A DNA stretch of 64,000 nucleotides from Nodosilinea sp. FACHB-131 (GCF_014695395.1 NZ_JACJOF010000027.1:310001-374000), one strand, 5' to 3'; positions 26,049 through 35,326 are shown, counted from the first letter of the stretch. The notes: generated by a model not told the origin, from the sequence alone. Translations and numbers: made by a program.

Positions 26049-27263
26049 TTATGTCAGGTCTGAGAGGATGTTCTTAATAGCAGCAACCAAGTCATCTATT
26101 TCTGACTCCAGGGTGAGGTAGTGGGTGCAGGCGCGGACGCAGTTAGGCGCTTGCAGGGTACGCAAAAACACGCTTTGGGTTTCTAGCTCATCCACCAGTC
26201 GCTTGTGCCAGGTTGGGGAAGGTTCGCCGTTCTCCAAAACCCAGAAGGAAACCAGACCTGAGTCGGGCGGGGTCTGCCGCACCAGCCGAATGTAGGGCAG
26301 CTCTTGCAGCTGCGACCACAGCCGCTGGCTGAGTTCCACCAGGCGCTGGTAGCACTGAGCCGCAGTGCCCCACTCAGATTGATGGGCGATCGCCGTCCGC
26401 AACCCCGCCAGCAGCGGATAGTTTGAGGTCGCTACCTCGTAGCGCTGACCGTTAGGCTTCCAGCCGGTGGGGTTGGCGGCAGCATCGGTGGTAATGCCGC
26501 GCCAGCCAATGAAGGTGGGAGCAATCTGGGCCATGGCCTCAGGGCGCGTATAGAGCCCGCCCAGCCCGGCGGGGCCGCACCACCACTTGTGACCAGTAAA
26601 GGCGTAAAAATCGACTCCAAGCGCGGGCAGATCCAGCGGCAAAGCACCGACCGACTGGGCGGCATCCACCAGCACTAGCACCGGGTTGGGGCGATCGTGA
26701 CACACCCCGACAATGCCTTCTAGGGGCAGCACCTGGCCGGTATTCCACAAAATGTGGCTGATCACCAGCAGCCGGGTGTTGGGTTGCAGGTGATTAGCCA
26801 CGACTGCGGCTGGATCACCGCCATTCATGGTTTCGAATAGGGGGCAAAGGCTGTAGGTGACGTCGAAGCGGCGGCAAATTTCCTGCACGGCGGCGATTAC
26901 GCCGGGGTGCTCGCAGTCTGACAGCAATATGTGATCCCCAACCTTCCAAGCAATGCCCCATAGGGGAATGTTGCAGCCGACGGTGACATCTTCGGTGAGA
27001 GTAATGGTGTCGGCGGTGGTGCCGAGTTCAGCGGCGATTGCCGCCCGGGTTTGGGCCGCCTCGGCCATCACCCACTGGTTGGTTGCCCCCGAAAAGGGCC
27101 CCATTTCCTGCATGCGGTGGTAGGCCTGAAAAATGGCGTTTAGGGTAGCCTGGGCCATCGGCCCCTGCCCGCCATAGTTAAAGTACTGCTTACCCCTCAG
27201 GGCCGGAAACTGCTGGCGGTGAAGAGCCAGGCGATCGAGCACAGCGGCAGAAGAATCCATCAC
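26049..27263 (-). CDS. L-cysteine/cystine C-S lyase (C-DES type, class V aminotransferase fold)
   Basis: A 404-residue PLP enzyme. The N-terminus has GKQYFNYGGQGPMAQATL, then ITLTEDVTVGCNIPLWGI, LLSDCEHPGVIAAVQEI, ISHILWNTGQVLPLEGI, VLVDAAQSVGALPLD and the PLP lysine in FTGHKWWCGPAGLGGL. The pattern FNxGGQG, TEDVTVGCN and HILWNTGQVLPL follows the Synechocystis cystine lyase, which releases persulfide for iron-sulfur cluster formation. It is distinct from NifS/IscS desulfurases, which carry a flexible Cys loop. Reaction assignment by family: cystine to pyruvate, ammonia and cysteine persulfide. The gene is monocistronic. Confidence 0.85.
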   Translation of the reverse strand: MMDSSAAVLDRLALHRQQFPALRGKQYFNYGGQGPMAQATLNAIFQAYHRMQEMGPFSGATNQWVMAEAAQTRAAIAAELGTTADTITLTEDVTVGCNIPLWGIAWKVGDHILLSDCEHPGVIAAVQEICRRFDVTYSLCPLFETMNGGDPAAVVANHLQPNTRLLVISHILWNTGQVLPLEGIVGVCHDRPNPVLVLVDAAQSVGALPLDLPALGVDFYAFTGHKWWCGPAGLGGLYTRPEAMAQIAPTFIGWRGITTDAAANPTGWKPNGQRYEVATSNYPLLAGLRTAIAHQSEWGTAAQCYQRLVELSQRLWSQLQELPYIRLVRQTPPDSGLVSFWVLENGEPSPTWHKRLVDELETQSVFLRTLQAPNCVRACTHYLTLESEIDDLVAAIKNILSDLT

Positions 27264-27611
27264 GGTTAGGGGATTAAGGGCATCTTTTCAACCCTATATC
27301 ACCCAGCCCAACCCTGGGGCAGCTTTAGCCCATTCGCAAGCGACCTAAACCGTGCCTCGCTTCCCCGGAAGCTGCCATAGGGTATAACATGCTTAGAATA
27401 AGAAAATAAAAACCGTGGGATTGATTCCCAACCCAGTGGTCAGCTATGGGAAGTGATTGGCAGCAGCAGTGGAGCGATGATACCCAGCAATGGTTGTCGC
27501 AGCACTGTGGCGTGGCCATGCCCGTCGGCACTCTAAGCGCTGCTACAGCTTCGATGCATCCGCAACAGCAGCCTTTTTCTTTGTTCTCTAGCACCTGCCC
27601 CACAACTCGTT
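27264..27611. other. Intergenic stretch with a possible tiny open frame
   Basis: The promoter region between divergent genes includes AT-rich sequence with TATAAC and TAGAAT near 27384-27400. From 27446 to 27622 an ATG-started frame of 58 codons (MGSDWQQQWSDDTQQWLSQ, then a Ser/Thr/Gln-rich tail) overlaps the start of the next gene by 11 bases. No ribosome site is visible before it, so coding is doubtful. Confidence 0.3.
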
Positions 27612-29204
27612 TTGTCTGCTAGTCACCCCCTGCCACCGCGTTCCAGTTCAGGGGGTGGCCCGCAAAGCCCCCTGAGCTTTCCAGCTGAAACGACAACGCC
27701 TAAACCTCTAATTAAATGGCTCACCGACGATGTGCTGTTTCACTACCAGCGCTGTAGTCGACGGGCCTTTTTAGATCTGTATGGCGATCGCACCCAGCAG
27801 GCGTCCCCCTCTGACTACCTGCTCAAGCTGCGCCAAGATAGCTTCTCCCACCGTGAGCGAGTGCTCGAAGATTACTATCCCCTCTACCGGCCCGAGTTTC
27901 CATCGGGCGACTGGGCCGCTGGGGCAAGAGCTACTTTAGCCCTGATGGCTGAGGGGGTTGAGGCCATTCGCCAAGGGGTATTGGCAACCCCCTCGGCGGT
28001 AGATGGGGTGCAGTTAGTGAGCCAGCCCGACCTGCTGATCAAGCGGCCCGGCTGGTCATGCTGGGGCGATTGGGTCTACATACCTGTAGATATCAAGTTG
28101 GGCAAAAAGCCGAAGCTCGACTATCAGGTGGTCGCGGCCTACCATGCCTACGTGCTCTCGCGGGTACAGGGGGTGTGGCCTGACACCAGTTGCCTATCCC
28201 TGCGCGGTGGGCAAACCTACCACATCGACTTGGCGCGGCTGGTACCCAAGCTGCAAATGGTGCTCAACGACTGCCTTAGGGAACTGCGCAGTACCGCTAC
28301 GCCTGAGCTGTTTATTTCCCACAGCCGCTGCGATCTCTGCCACTGGTTTAACCATTGCTACACCGAGGCCAGAGCAACCCGCCACCTATCGCTGCTGCCA
28401 GGGGTTACCCCTGCCCGCTACGAATTGCTGAAGCAGCATCACCTCACCACCGTTGCCGCCCTGGCCCTGGCCAGTCCTGCCCACCTTGCTCCCCTGCCCG
28501 GCTTTGGCGAACAAGTGGCCGAAAAGCTGGTTCACCAGGCTCAGGCCCTAATCGACAACCGCGCTATTCCGCGCAGCGCTCCCCACGCTCCCCATGGGTT
28601 CCCGCTGTGGCCCGAAGATTTACCCGAGGGCGAAGTCGAGCTGTACTTTGATATCGAGGCCGCCCCCGATCAGAACCTCATCTATCTTCACGGGGTATTG
28701 GTAGTTAACCACCGCACTGGTGAGACTAACTTCCACGCCCTGCTGGCCGAAAACCACCACCAGGAGCGCCGCGCCTGGAACGATTTTCTCGATTTGGTGC
28801 ACACCTATCCCTACGCGCCGATCTACCACTTCTGCCCCTACGAGGCCCAGGCGGTTCGCAAGCTGGGGCAGCTCTACGGCACACCCCACCGCCGCATTGA
28901 GGCGCTACTCGATCGCTTCTTTGATATCCACAAGTGCATCACCGATGGCGTCACTTTGCCCATCGAAAGCTACGCCCTCAAGCACATTGCCCGCTGGATG
29001 GGCTTTGACTGGCGCGACGAGGGAGCCAACGGAGCCCAGTCAATCTGCTGGTACAACGCCTGGGCTGAAACCGGCGATCGCACCTACTTAGATGCCATCC
29101 TGCGCTACAACGAAGACGACTGCCGGGCCACTTACCACATCAAAGACTGGCTAGTTAAGTTTGCTGAACCCTACTGGGATCAGCTCTACCAAAGCATTGG
29201 CTAA
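27612..29204 (+). CDS. TM0106-family RecB-like putative nuclease with RNase H-like domain
   Basis: A 530-residue protein starting at TTG; no in-frame ATG precedes the conserved region. The N-terminal half is PD-(D/E)xK-like: LVSQPDLLIKRPGWSCWGDW and VYIPVDIKLGKKPKLDYQ hold the acidic and Lys residues. The Cys set includes RCDLCHWFNHC, possibly an iron-sulfur or zinc site together with CSRRAF at the N-terminus. The middle (ALASPAHLAPLPGFGEQVAE) is a helix-hairpin-helix. The C-terminal part is an RNase H-fold exonuclease (ELYFDIEAAPDQNLIY, YHFCPYEAQAV, RYNEDDCRATY). It is presumed to be a DNA repair or defence-type nuclease. No toxin or CRISPR genes are adjacent. Confidence 0.88.
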   Translation: MSASHPLPPRSSSGGGPQSPLSFPAETTTPKPLIKWLTDDVLFHYQRCSRRAFLDLYGDRTQQASPSDYLLKLRQDSFSHRERVLEDYYPLYRPEFPSGDWAAGARATLALMAEGVEAIRQGVLATPSAVDGVQLVSQPDLLIKRPGWSCWGDWVYIPVDIKLGKKPKLDYQVVAAYHAYVLSRVQGVWPDTSCLSLRGGQTYHIDLARLVPKLQMVLNDCLRELRSTATPELFISHSRCDLCHWFNHCYTEARATRHLSLLPGVTPARYELLKQHHLTTVAALALASPAHLAPLPGFGEQVAEKLVHQAQALIDNRAIPRSAPHAPHGFPLWPEDLPEGEVELYFDIEAAPDQNLIYLHGVLVVNHRTGETNFHALLAENHHQERRAWNDFLDLVHTYPYAPIYHFCPYEAQAVRKLGQLYGTPHRRIEALLDRFFDIHKCITDGVTLPIESYALKHIARWMGFDWRDEGANGAQSICWYNAWAETGDRTYLDAILRYNEDDCRATYHIKDWLVKFAEPYWDQLYQSIG

Positions 29205-29223
29205 GCAGTCTGTCTTCTAGTGC

Positions 29224-29667
29224 CTAGGAGACAACTACGCTATGGCGGCCAAAAATCTCGGCTAGCCCCGCTACAGCACTCTCCACGTCGCCCTTGACCG
29301 ACTGGCGCAGCTTGGTATACGACGATCGCACCATCCCGTTGTCGGTCTTGGCAATGCGGCGATCGGTCACGCCTAAGATGACATCGGCAGCTCGCACCTG
29401 GTTCTGAGTCAGATAGGCCACTGGGTCGCCCGCCTGCTCGCCCTCAGCCCACAGGGGTTCTAGGGAGGTCACCACCTCGGGCAACATCCGCTCAATGGCT
29501 CCAGGAATGTAGCCTGAGTTCATCCCCTTGATGACTCCGTAGGTGGTTTTTAAGGCCATACCGCCAAAGCCACCCTTAGACGCCACCTGGCCATCAATTA
29601 GGGAGGCACAGTCAGCCACTACCTGAGCCTTCACAGCTTTGTCACTTAAAATATCGCTTAACCCCAT
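29224..29667 (-). CDS. DUF6918-type conserved protein
   Basis: A 147-residue protein beginning MGLSDILSDKAVKAQVVADC, then GGMALKTTYGVIKGMNSGYI and MLPEVVTSLEPLWAEGEQAG. The C-terminus has DVILGVTDRRIAKTDNGMVR. There is no signal peptide and no transmembrane helix. The middle has a glycine-rich stretch with some helix-forming character. Such small proteins are widespread in cyanobacteria and actinobacteria without a known role. The gene converges on the nuclease gene with a 20-base gap. Confidence 0.65.
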   Translation of the reverse strand: MGLSDILSDKAVKAQVVADCASLIDGQVASKGGFGGMALKTTYGVIKGMNSGYIPGAIERMLPEVVTSLEPLWAEGEQAGDPVAYLTQNQVRAADVILGVTDRRIAKTDNGMVRSSYTKLRQSVKGDVESAVAGLAEIFGRHSVVVS

Positions 29668-29842
29668 AGCGCTAAAAATCTCAGTAAAAGGTTTTGTACT
29701 GGTCTCAATCTTCTATAGCCCTAAGGCTAGATCAGCATTCCCTGGGTAAGATTCGAGATTGCTTAACACATCGATAAACTTTGTAGGGCAGCCCTTGTCG
29801 CAGACCCGCTGGATCAGTAGCGTCATTTTAGGCGGAAGCCAT

Positions 29843-30052
29843 CTAACCGAGAGCCGCTAGATCAACCACCCAAGTCTGCCCATCTAAGGAGACGCGATCG
29901 CCTGTGATCAGCTTGCGTCCCCGCCGAGTTTCGACCTCACCGTTGACGCTCACCTCGCCATCTTGAATTATTAGCTTGGCCTGTCCCCCCGTAGAGACCG
30001 CCTGCATTTGCTTCAAGAACTGGTCAAGTTTGATGTAATCCATACTGGGCAT
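29843..30052 (-). CDS. S4-domain RNA-binding protein (YbcJ-like)
   Basis: A 69-residue single S4 domain: YIKLDQFLKQMQAVSTGGQ, AKLIIQDGEVSVNGEVETR and RGRKLITGDRVSLDG. The pattern I-x-L-D-x-F-L-K, followed by I-x-x-G-x-V-x-V-N-G-x-x-E-x-R-R-G-x-K, is the alpha-L RNA-binding motif found in ribosomal S4 and free-standing proteins such as YbcJ and YaaA. It probably binds structured RNA, possibly in ribosome biogenesis. The gene stands alone, with a 175-base gap on its downstream side that shows nothing further. Confidence 0.85.
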   Translation of the reverse strand: MPSMDYIKLDQFLKQMQAVSTGGQAKLIIQDGEVSVNGEVETRRGRKLITGDRVSLDGQTWVVDLAALG

Positions 30053-30172
30053 AGGGCGATTAGAAGAATGGCGTGAAAGAGCAATAGAAAGTCTTCAACT
30101 CTAGAGTCTAAGCCGCCCCTTACACTCAAGTAAGAGTGTTTATATCACTGCTGTCAGTGAAGGGGCTCGAAG

Positions 30173-30511
30173 TTGACCAATCACCAACTCCTACAAGAAC
30201 TTAGACAGAAGCAACAGCAGCTTGAGCAGTTTCGCCGCGCCGCCAGCGCGTCGCTCCAAACGCTGTTAGACCAGTATGACTGGGGGGTTATTACTGGCGC
30301 CGGGCACGGGGGCTTGCCCTTGCTCACCCTGCGGTTTGACCATCGCATTGCCCTCGACGACCCCTGTTTACTGGCCTTGGCAGAAGAGGCAGAGCAAACT
30401 TGGGGACCTATAGACTTTGCCCTATTCTCCGGTGAATCTCAAGATCCTGTGCGAGTGCTGAGCCGCACGCTGCTCGATCGGCGCTGGCGCTGGCGGCAGT
30501 CCAGTCACTAG
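30173..30511 (+). CDS. Small conserved hypothetical protein
   Basis: A 112-residue protein starting at TTG behind GAAGGGG. The N-terminus is a short amphipathic coiled coil (LLQELRQKQQQLEQFRRAAS). A mixed region follows (LDQYDWGVITGAGHGGLPLL, LALAEEAEQTWGPIDFALF) and a basic tail rich in Arg and Trp (LLDRRWRWRQSSH). No family is recognised. Two small palindromes, ACACTC / GAGTGT (30122-30139) and CACTG / CAGTG (about 30145-30158), lie just before it and may be part of the promoter or operator. Confidence 0.5.
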   Translation: MTNHQLLQELRQKQQQLEQFRRAASASLQTLLDQYDWGVITGAGHGGLPLLTLRFDHRIALDDPCLLALAEEAEQTWGPIDFALFSGESQDPVRVLSRTLLDRRWRWRQSSH

Positions 30512-30553
30512 CCTTTGTCCTGCCTAGCTACTTGTACCCTCAGCTATAAGGTC

Positions 30554-30802
30554 TCAATAGCTCAGCTTTAATGCGTTCACAGGCACCTCATCCCACGACT
30601 CGACGGTGCGTATTTGGGCGACCCAGCCAGCGGCTCGTTGCTCGTCGGATAGGTTGTCTAAGAATGATTGGTAGCAGTCCTGGGCCTGAGCTTCGTCGCT
30701 ACAGGCAATGCACGAGTAAATGATCCCTGACGGATCAATCTGTTCGTTGACCCAAATCATGCGCGGTTGTGCCTCTAGACGTCTCTTAGCCGACTCTAGC
30801 AC
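30554..30802 (-). CDS. Small conserved hypothetical protein downstream of hmpF
   Basis: An 82-residue protein from a GTG start preceded by AGAGG at six bases' distance; a later ATG at 30760 would give 68 residues. It reads MIWVNEQIDPSGIIYSCIAC, then QSFLDNLSDEQRAAGWVAQI. The alternating hydrophobic strands and helices suggest a small alpha/beta fold; two Cys are close together (SCIAC). It begins 28 bases after the hmpF stop and is therefore probably co-transcribed with that motility gene. No known function. Confidence 0.55.
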   Translation of the reverse strand: MLESAKRRLEAQPRMIWVNEQIDPSGIIYSCIACSDEAQAQDCYQSFLDNLSDEQRAAGWVAQIRTVESWDEVPVNALKLSY

Positions 30803-30829
30803 TTGGAACCTCTGTTTTTGAGGTAGACC

Positions 30830-32581
30830 TTAGGAAGCCGCCACCTGAGGAGCACCGACGCTAACTACGGTTTGGCGCAGCTCTGCGATCGCCTGCAACT
30901 GGTAATCGTTAACCTCCTGAAGTTTAGTCACCGCCCCAGTTAGGTTCTCCAAAGACTGTCTCAGCCCGTTGACGCTTTCCTGCGCCGGGTTGAGCAGTTC
31001 TTCGCAAACCGCTAGCTTGCCCATCAAGCCTGCTAGATCTTGCTGCTGCCGCCGCAGATCTGCCTCAAAGGCTTCTACCTCAGTGCGGCGGGTTGCCAAG
31101 GCCGCCTCAGCAGCTTCAATCTCCTTCTTAAGCTGACTAATGCCATCCTGCAGCTTCTTCACCTCAGTCTCTAGAGCCTGAATCGTATCCGTCGTGTGCT
31201 GACGCTGAGTATCAATGGTGTTGAGCAAAGGCTCTAAATCGACAGCGCTAACCGGCGTTTCCTCCACCGTTAGGCCCTGGCGGCGCCGCAGCACCGCCTG
31301 ATGCTGACTTAATACTTCCTCACGCTCTAGCAGATTGCGCCGCTGGCCCACTAGGGTCTCGTTGAGCATTTGGTAGCGGTCTTGCTCCTCTTCAATCTCG
31401 GTTTCTAGCTGAAGGCGCTCAAACTCGCTGGCCTGCTCAATCTTGAGCTTGATCTCATCAATGGCCTGCTGCTCTAGGTTCAGCTCCTCTTCCTGGTCAG
31501 AGACAAAGCGAGACATCTTCTCCAGATCTTTTTCCAGATCGCCCACCATGGTTTGGAGGTGGTCTAAATCCATAGCCTCCAAGGCCGCTACATCGACCTT
31601 TTTGCTCAGCCGCACCTTGTCAGTAGTGTTGAGCAGGTCGTAGATTTTCTGGTGCAGGTTCGCCTGGGCTTGCAGGGTATCCGTTAGGGTCTGAATCTGC
31701 TCCTGGTGGGTTTTAACCAGCTGCTGACGCAGCTTTAGATCTTCGCGTTTGGCCACCAGCGCGGTTTCAGCCTGACGCCAGTCGACCCAGCGCTGATTGA
31801 GCTGGCTAGCCTGCTGGTCTAACTCCTGCTGGCGCTGTTCTAAGCCCTGGCGCTGGTCTTCGAGAGCTTGTCGGTAGTCGCCCAGCAGTCCCTGATGGTA
31901 GTTCAGTCCATCGGTGGCATGGGTGAGCGGATCCCGCAGTGCTTCAACGGGCATCACAGCTTCGGTAAGACGGTTAAGGGCACCCTGCAGGTTGGCCACC
32001 TGGTCTGGGTCAAGGCCAGCGGCTCCACTACCTTCAGCCCGCTGCTCTTCTAGGCGGCGCATTTCACCGTTGAGGTGGGCCCAAGCCCCTTCAAGATCCT
32101 GATTCTTTCGGGTGAGTTCTTCCTGTTGTTGCTCAAGGCTTTGACGCAGCTGATCTAGCTCTTGGCGCTGGGCATCCAGCTGCTCCAGATCGGCTTCGGC
32201 CTGCTCGACCTGCTCCTGGCGGGTCTCTAGCTCTAGCTCACGGCGGTTAAGCTCCTGGCTTTGGAAGGTAAGCGACTGCTTCCACTGCTCAATTTCTTCC
32301 TCCTGGGTCTTAGACTTTTTGCTCAGGTTAGAGAAATTTTGCAGAATGGTGGTCAGCGATCGCCCCGCCTCATAGTGACGCTGAATTTGGCGGTTATTGC
32401 TGACCTCCACCATTACCAAGGCACCGGCGTTGTAGGAGGCGTCGTCGGGGGCCACTAGGGTCTCGTCCCCGGTCACGGCACTCCAGCTATTCTCGCTGCG
32501 CTGACAGGCAAGTAGCTTAAACTCAGGCTTGCCGCTGCCAATAAACCCGGTCTTTTTCTGGACTTCTGCTAGGTACAGCAC
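30830..32581 (-). CDS. hmpF: Pilus motility taxis protein HmpF
   Basis: A 583-residue protein. The N-terminal domain (about 1-95: MLYLAEVQKKTGFIGSGKPE and GALVMVEVSNNRQIQRHYEAG) is followed by almost 480 residues of predicted coiled coil rich in Glu, Gln and Leu (repeats such as LEQLDAQRQELDQLRQSLEQ). This is the layout of HmpF, a hormogonium protein needed for type IV pilus motility and polarity in filamentous cyanobacteria. The gene is divergent from the hmp/pil chemotaxis operon starting at 33324. The 740 bases between them serve both promoters. The C-terminus ends QLQAIAELRQTVVSVGAPQV. Confidence 0.9.
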   Translation of the reverse strand: MLYLAEVQKKTGFIGSGKPEFKLLACQRSENSWSAVTGDETLVAPDDASYNAGALVMVEVSNNRQIQRHYEAGRSLTTILQNFSNLSKKSKTQEEEIEQWKQSLTFQSQELNRRELELETRQEQVEQAEADLEQLDAQRQELDQLRQSLEQQQEELTRKNQDLEGAWAHLNGEMRRLEEQRAEGSGAAGLDPDQVANLQGALNRLTEAVMPVEALRDPLTHATDGLNYHQGLLGDYRQALEDQRQGLEQRQQELDQQASQLNQRWVDWRQAETALVAKREDLKLRQQLVKTHQEQIQTLTDTLQAQANLHQKIYDLLNTTDKVRLSKKVDVAALEAMDLDHLQTMVGDLEKDLEKMSRFVSDQEEELNLEQQAIDEIKLKIEQASEFERLQLETEIEEEQDRYQMLNETLVGQRRNLLEREEVLSQHQAVLRRRQGLTVEETPVSAVDLEPLLNTIDTQRQHTTDTIQALETEVKKLQDGISQLKKEIEAAEAALATRRTEVEAFEADLRRQQQDLAGLMGKLAVCEELLNPAQESVNGLRQSLENLTGAVTKLQEVNDYQLQAIAELRQTVVSVGAPQVAAS

Positions 32582-33323
32582 GCTGGTGGTCCTCGTGGCT
32601 TAGAACGTTGACGTTAAGGAAATAAATCTGACGCAGTAATTTTAAAGACCTTGCACCGTTGGTTGAACGGGGCTGCTTGTTTAGGTAGACGATTGGGTGG
32701 CTGCGTAAATGTGTCCTGATACACTATTTAGCTAGCTCTAGATTAGCTCAGAGCCTCGATTCCCAGGCATCCTATCTACCACCTAAGCTACCGTCTATCC
32801 TAGTTGTAATTTGGCTTACCCATAAACCCTATCGCAAACCCTTTGAGTCAGGGTAAAGTTCAAGCTCCTGCAGCCGAAAGATCGCGACGCACCAAAGCAG
32901 CGACAACGTAACTGCTCTGGGCCGCATCAACCCTTGACTAACGGCTAGAGCTATTTTACCCATTCATGGGATCCTACCGCTGGTGCCAAAGCTAATGGGA
33001 ATCTTAGCTAATTTTGGTCTGGTAGAACCGGTACATGGGGTAAGCGATCGCAGCCGAGCAGCCTCTCCAGCAGGAAGCACACGTTTAGAGTTCCCAAAAA
33101 TCTTCCTACCGAGCAGAGCACGTGACCTGAACGCGCAGCATCTCCAACGAAGCGCCGTATACTGGGAACATGCCGGAGAGGACCGGTTCCCAGCTCCTTT
33201 TATCCTGAGCTAACGCGATTGCCCTCCTAGATCTAAACACTTCAGCACAGCGGCACAGCCCTCTAGCAGGGTAATCGTTATGGCAAGAGAATCAAAGGGT
33301 ACGATTGGGTTTCTAGTCAGGGC
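32582..33323. other. Long divergent intergenic region of hmpF and the hmp/pil operon
   Basis: About 740 bases without a convincing gene; the open frame at 32983-33213 has atypical composition and no ribosome site. It has moderately AT-rich tracts near 32690-32830 that could hold promoters for both directions. A hairpin at 33162-33193 is listed separately. Confidence 0.5.
33162..33193 (+). other. Hairpin in the leader of the taxis operon
   Basis: CTGGGAA (33162-33168) pairs with TTCCCAG (33187-33193). An inner CCGG/CCGG pair (33173-33176 / 33183-33186) closes the loop AGAGGA. CTCCTTTTAT follows, a weak U-tract. It is located about 130 bases before the first gene of the operon. It may be a weak terminator or attenuator, or a protein-binding hairpin. 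Confidence 0.5.
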
Positions 33324-34664
33324 ATGCTGAACTCAGTTCCCGACCTTTCCTGGCCTGGCCGATCAGGTGCTGTTCCCATCTTGGGTTGCCTCATGCAGGG
33401 TTATTTGTCAGAAATCGATATTCGCAGCATTCTACAGCTCATTGAGCTGGGGCAGCGCACCGGCGAACTGTACCTAGAAAGCTACGGCAGCACTAACAAC
33501 CAGTCCTCCAATCAATCCTTTGATGGGGGGCTCACAGCGGCTGATTCTCGCTCCTGGATTGTTTTTTTAGCCAACGGGCAGCTCGTTTACGCCGGCACCA
33601 CCGACAACAAGCTCGATCGCCTGCGTGACCATCTGCACCGCTACGGCATTGACCAGTCGCTGCCAGACCCCAGCACTACTGCCGCGATCGCAGCCTTCAA
33701 CTCCCTCGAGTACGGCACCCTGTGGGCTTTACTCGAACAGCACTTAATCACCCCCGATCAGGGCCGCACCATTCTGAGCCACATGGTGCACGAAACCCTC
33801 TTTGACCTGCTGAGCCTCCACCATGGAGCCTTTGTGTTCCAGCTCAGCTCAGCCCTCAGTCCCCAGCTGATGACCCACGCCATCAGCGACCTAGTCGCAG
33901 GCATCACTCAGCAAATCCAAACCTGGCATCAGCTGCACCCCCATCTGCAATCGCCCGATCAGTGCCCGATTCTACTGGCACCCGAAGCCTTTCAGGCCAG
34001 CGTGTCCAACCAAGTCTATCGGCGCATGGTTACCTGGATGGATGGCAAAACTTCCATTCGCCGCATTGCCCGCTACCTCAGTCGCGATTTGCTCAGCGTC
34101 GCTCGCAGCCTAGTCCCCGCCCTGCAACAGGGACAAATTAGCCTAGTCTACGGCCCTACTGAGGCCAACCTAGCCCCCATCAATCAACGGCCTGGGCCCG
34201 ACCGCCTACCCCGTATCGTCTGCGTCGACGACAGCACCACCGTTCGCCAGGCCGTAGAGCGTATTCTGGCTGGGCAAGGCTATGAAGCCACCTCCATCGG
34301 CAACCCCCTCAAAGCCCTGGGCCTGCTGTTTCAGCTGCAGCCCAACCTAATTCTTTGCGACATTACTATGCCCGAGCTCGATGGGTACGAGCTATGCGCC
34401 ATGCTGAGACACTCCAGCGCCTTCCGCCAAACCCCTATCGTCATGCTTACCGGCAAAGATGGCTTTTTAGACCGCGTTAAAGCCAGAATGGTCGGCGCAA
34501 CCGACTACCTGACCAAGCCCTTTGGCCCTGGCGAGCTGCTAGCACTGGTGGAAAAGTACGCTGGCCCCGGCGACCTCAACCGGCCCCGTCCCGACACCCT
34601 GCTAGCCGAAGCCATTGAAGACGAATTCGACATCGACTTTAGCAAGGCCCCTATGCCCAAGTAA
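33324..34664 (+). CDS. pilG: PatA/PilG-type response regulator (PATAN + REC)
   Basis: A 446-residue protein. The N-terminal PATAN region is at about 25-270: LSEIDIRSILQLIELGQRTG and WIVFLANGQLVYAGTTDNKL. The C-terminal receiver domain is at about 293-415: IVCVDDSTTVRQAVERIL, the phosphoacceptor Asp in LILCDITMPELDGYELC, and the conserved Lys in GATDYLTKPFGPGEL. PatA/PilG regulators in cyanobacteria link receiver phosphorylation to pilus assembly and direction. It is the first gene of the operon pilG-pilH-pilI-pilJ-pilL (hmpA-E in Nostoc). The acidic C-terminal tail (EAIEDEFDIDFS) is short. The start at 33324 follows a long leader. Confidence 0.88.
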   Translation: MLNSVPDLSWPGRSGAVPILGCLMQGYLSEIDIRSILQLIELGQRTGELYLESYGSTNNQSSNQSFDGGLTAADSRSWIVFLANGQLVYAGTTDNKLDRLRDHLHRYGIDQSLPDPSTTAAIAAFNSLEYGTLWALLEQHLITPDQGRTILSHMVHETLFDLLSLHHGAFVFQLSSALSPQLMTHAISDLVAGITQQIQTWHQLHPHLQSPDQCPILLAPEAFQASVSNQVYRRMVTWMDGKTSIRRIARYLSRDLLSVARSLVPALQQGQISLVYGPTEANLAPINQRPGPDRLPRIVCVDDSTTVRQAVERILAGQGYEATSIGNPLKALGLLFQLQPNLILCDITMPELDGYELCAMLRHSSAFRQTPIVMLTGKDGFLDRVKARMVGATDYLTKPFGPGELLALVEKYAGPGDLNRPRPDTLLAEAIEDEFDIDFSKAPMPK

Positions 34665-34917
34665 CATTCCTTAGCCTAACAAAGGGTTTTTAGATCAATT
34701 TCAATAAGATTCGCCATAATCTAAACAACCCGGTTGATTAATTTATCTAAACCGACAGCATAGCCTGCGTTTGAGGGTACGTTAGAGTCACAGGTTTGAA
34801 GTCCTTAGAGGCTGCTTTAAGCGTGGTCAGTCTGTGACTTAAGCCTTGACCAGCGGTAGCACAGCGTCACTGACGGTTTACGTCTGGCCATTTAGCTGGC
34901 CTTTTTTGAATCAACCT

Positions 34918-35283
34918 ATGAGTACAGTTCTGGTGGTAGAAGATAGTATTCCTCAACGGGAAATGATTACCGAGCTACTACGGGGTATCGGCCTCAGCGT
35001 TACCGTAGCTAGCGATGGCATGGAAGCCCTCGAGCAAATTCAGAGCCACCGCCCAGACATGGTTGTGCTCGATATTGTCATGCCTCGCATGAACGGCTAC
35101 GAGCTCTGTCGGCGCATCAAAGCCGATCCCTCTACCCAAAACTTGCCGGTGGTGATGTGCTCCTCTAAGGGTGAAGAATTCGATCGCTACTGGGGCATGA
35201 AACAGGGGGCAGACGCTTACATTGCCAAGCCGTTTCAACCTACCGAACTGGTTGGCACAGTCAAGCAGCTGCTCAGGGGATAG
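34918..35283 (+). CDS. pilH: CheY-like response regulator PilH
   Basis: About 121 residues from the ATG at 34918; the upstream in-frame ATG at 34846 is less likely because the receiver begins at once here. Motifs are MSTVLVVEDSIPQREMITEL (acidic pair), phosphoacceptor Asp in MVVLDIVMPRMNGYELC and Lys in GADAYIAKPFQPTEL. It is a stand-alone receiver as in PilH/HmpB. It probably accepts phosphate from the CheA homologue downstream and acts with PilG as opposing or complementary outputs. A 250-base gap after pilG holds no gene. Confidence 0.9.
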   Translation: MSTVLVVEDSIPQREMITELLRGIGLSVTVASDGMEALEQIQSHRPDMVVLDIVMPRMNGYELCRRIKADPSTQNLPVVMCSSKGEEFDRYWGMKQGADAYIAKPFQPTELVGTVKQLLRG

Positions 35284-35326
35284 AACTCAAGCGTGACGCA
35301 ACAGAGGATAACGTAACAACAAGCTT

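Noticed and set aside
32983..33213. Open frame in the hmpF/pilG intergenic region
   Set aside because: No ribosome site, atypical residue composition, and it overlaps the leader hairpin; no recognised family.
34665..34917. Possible extra gene or longer PilH start at 34846
   Set aside because: The extra 24 residues do not belong to the receiver fold, and the ATG at 34918 starts it exactly.
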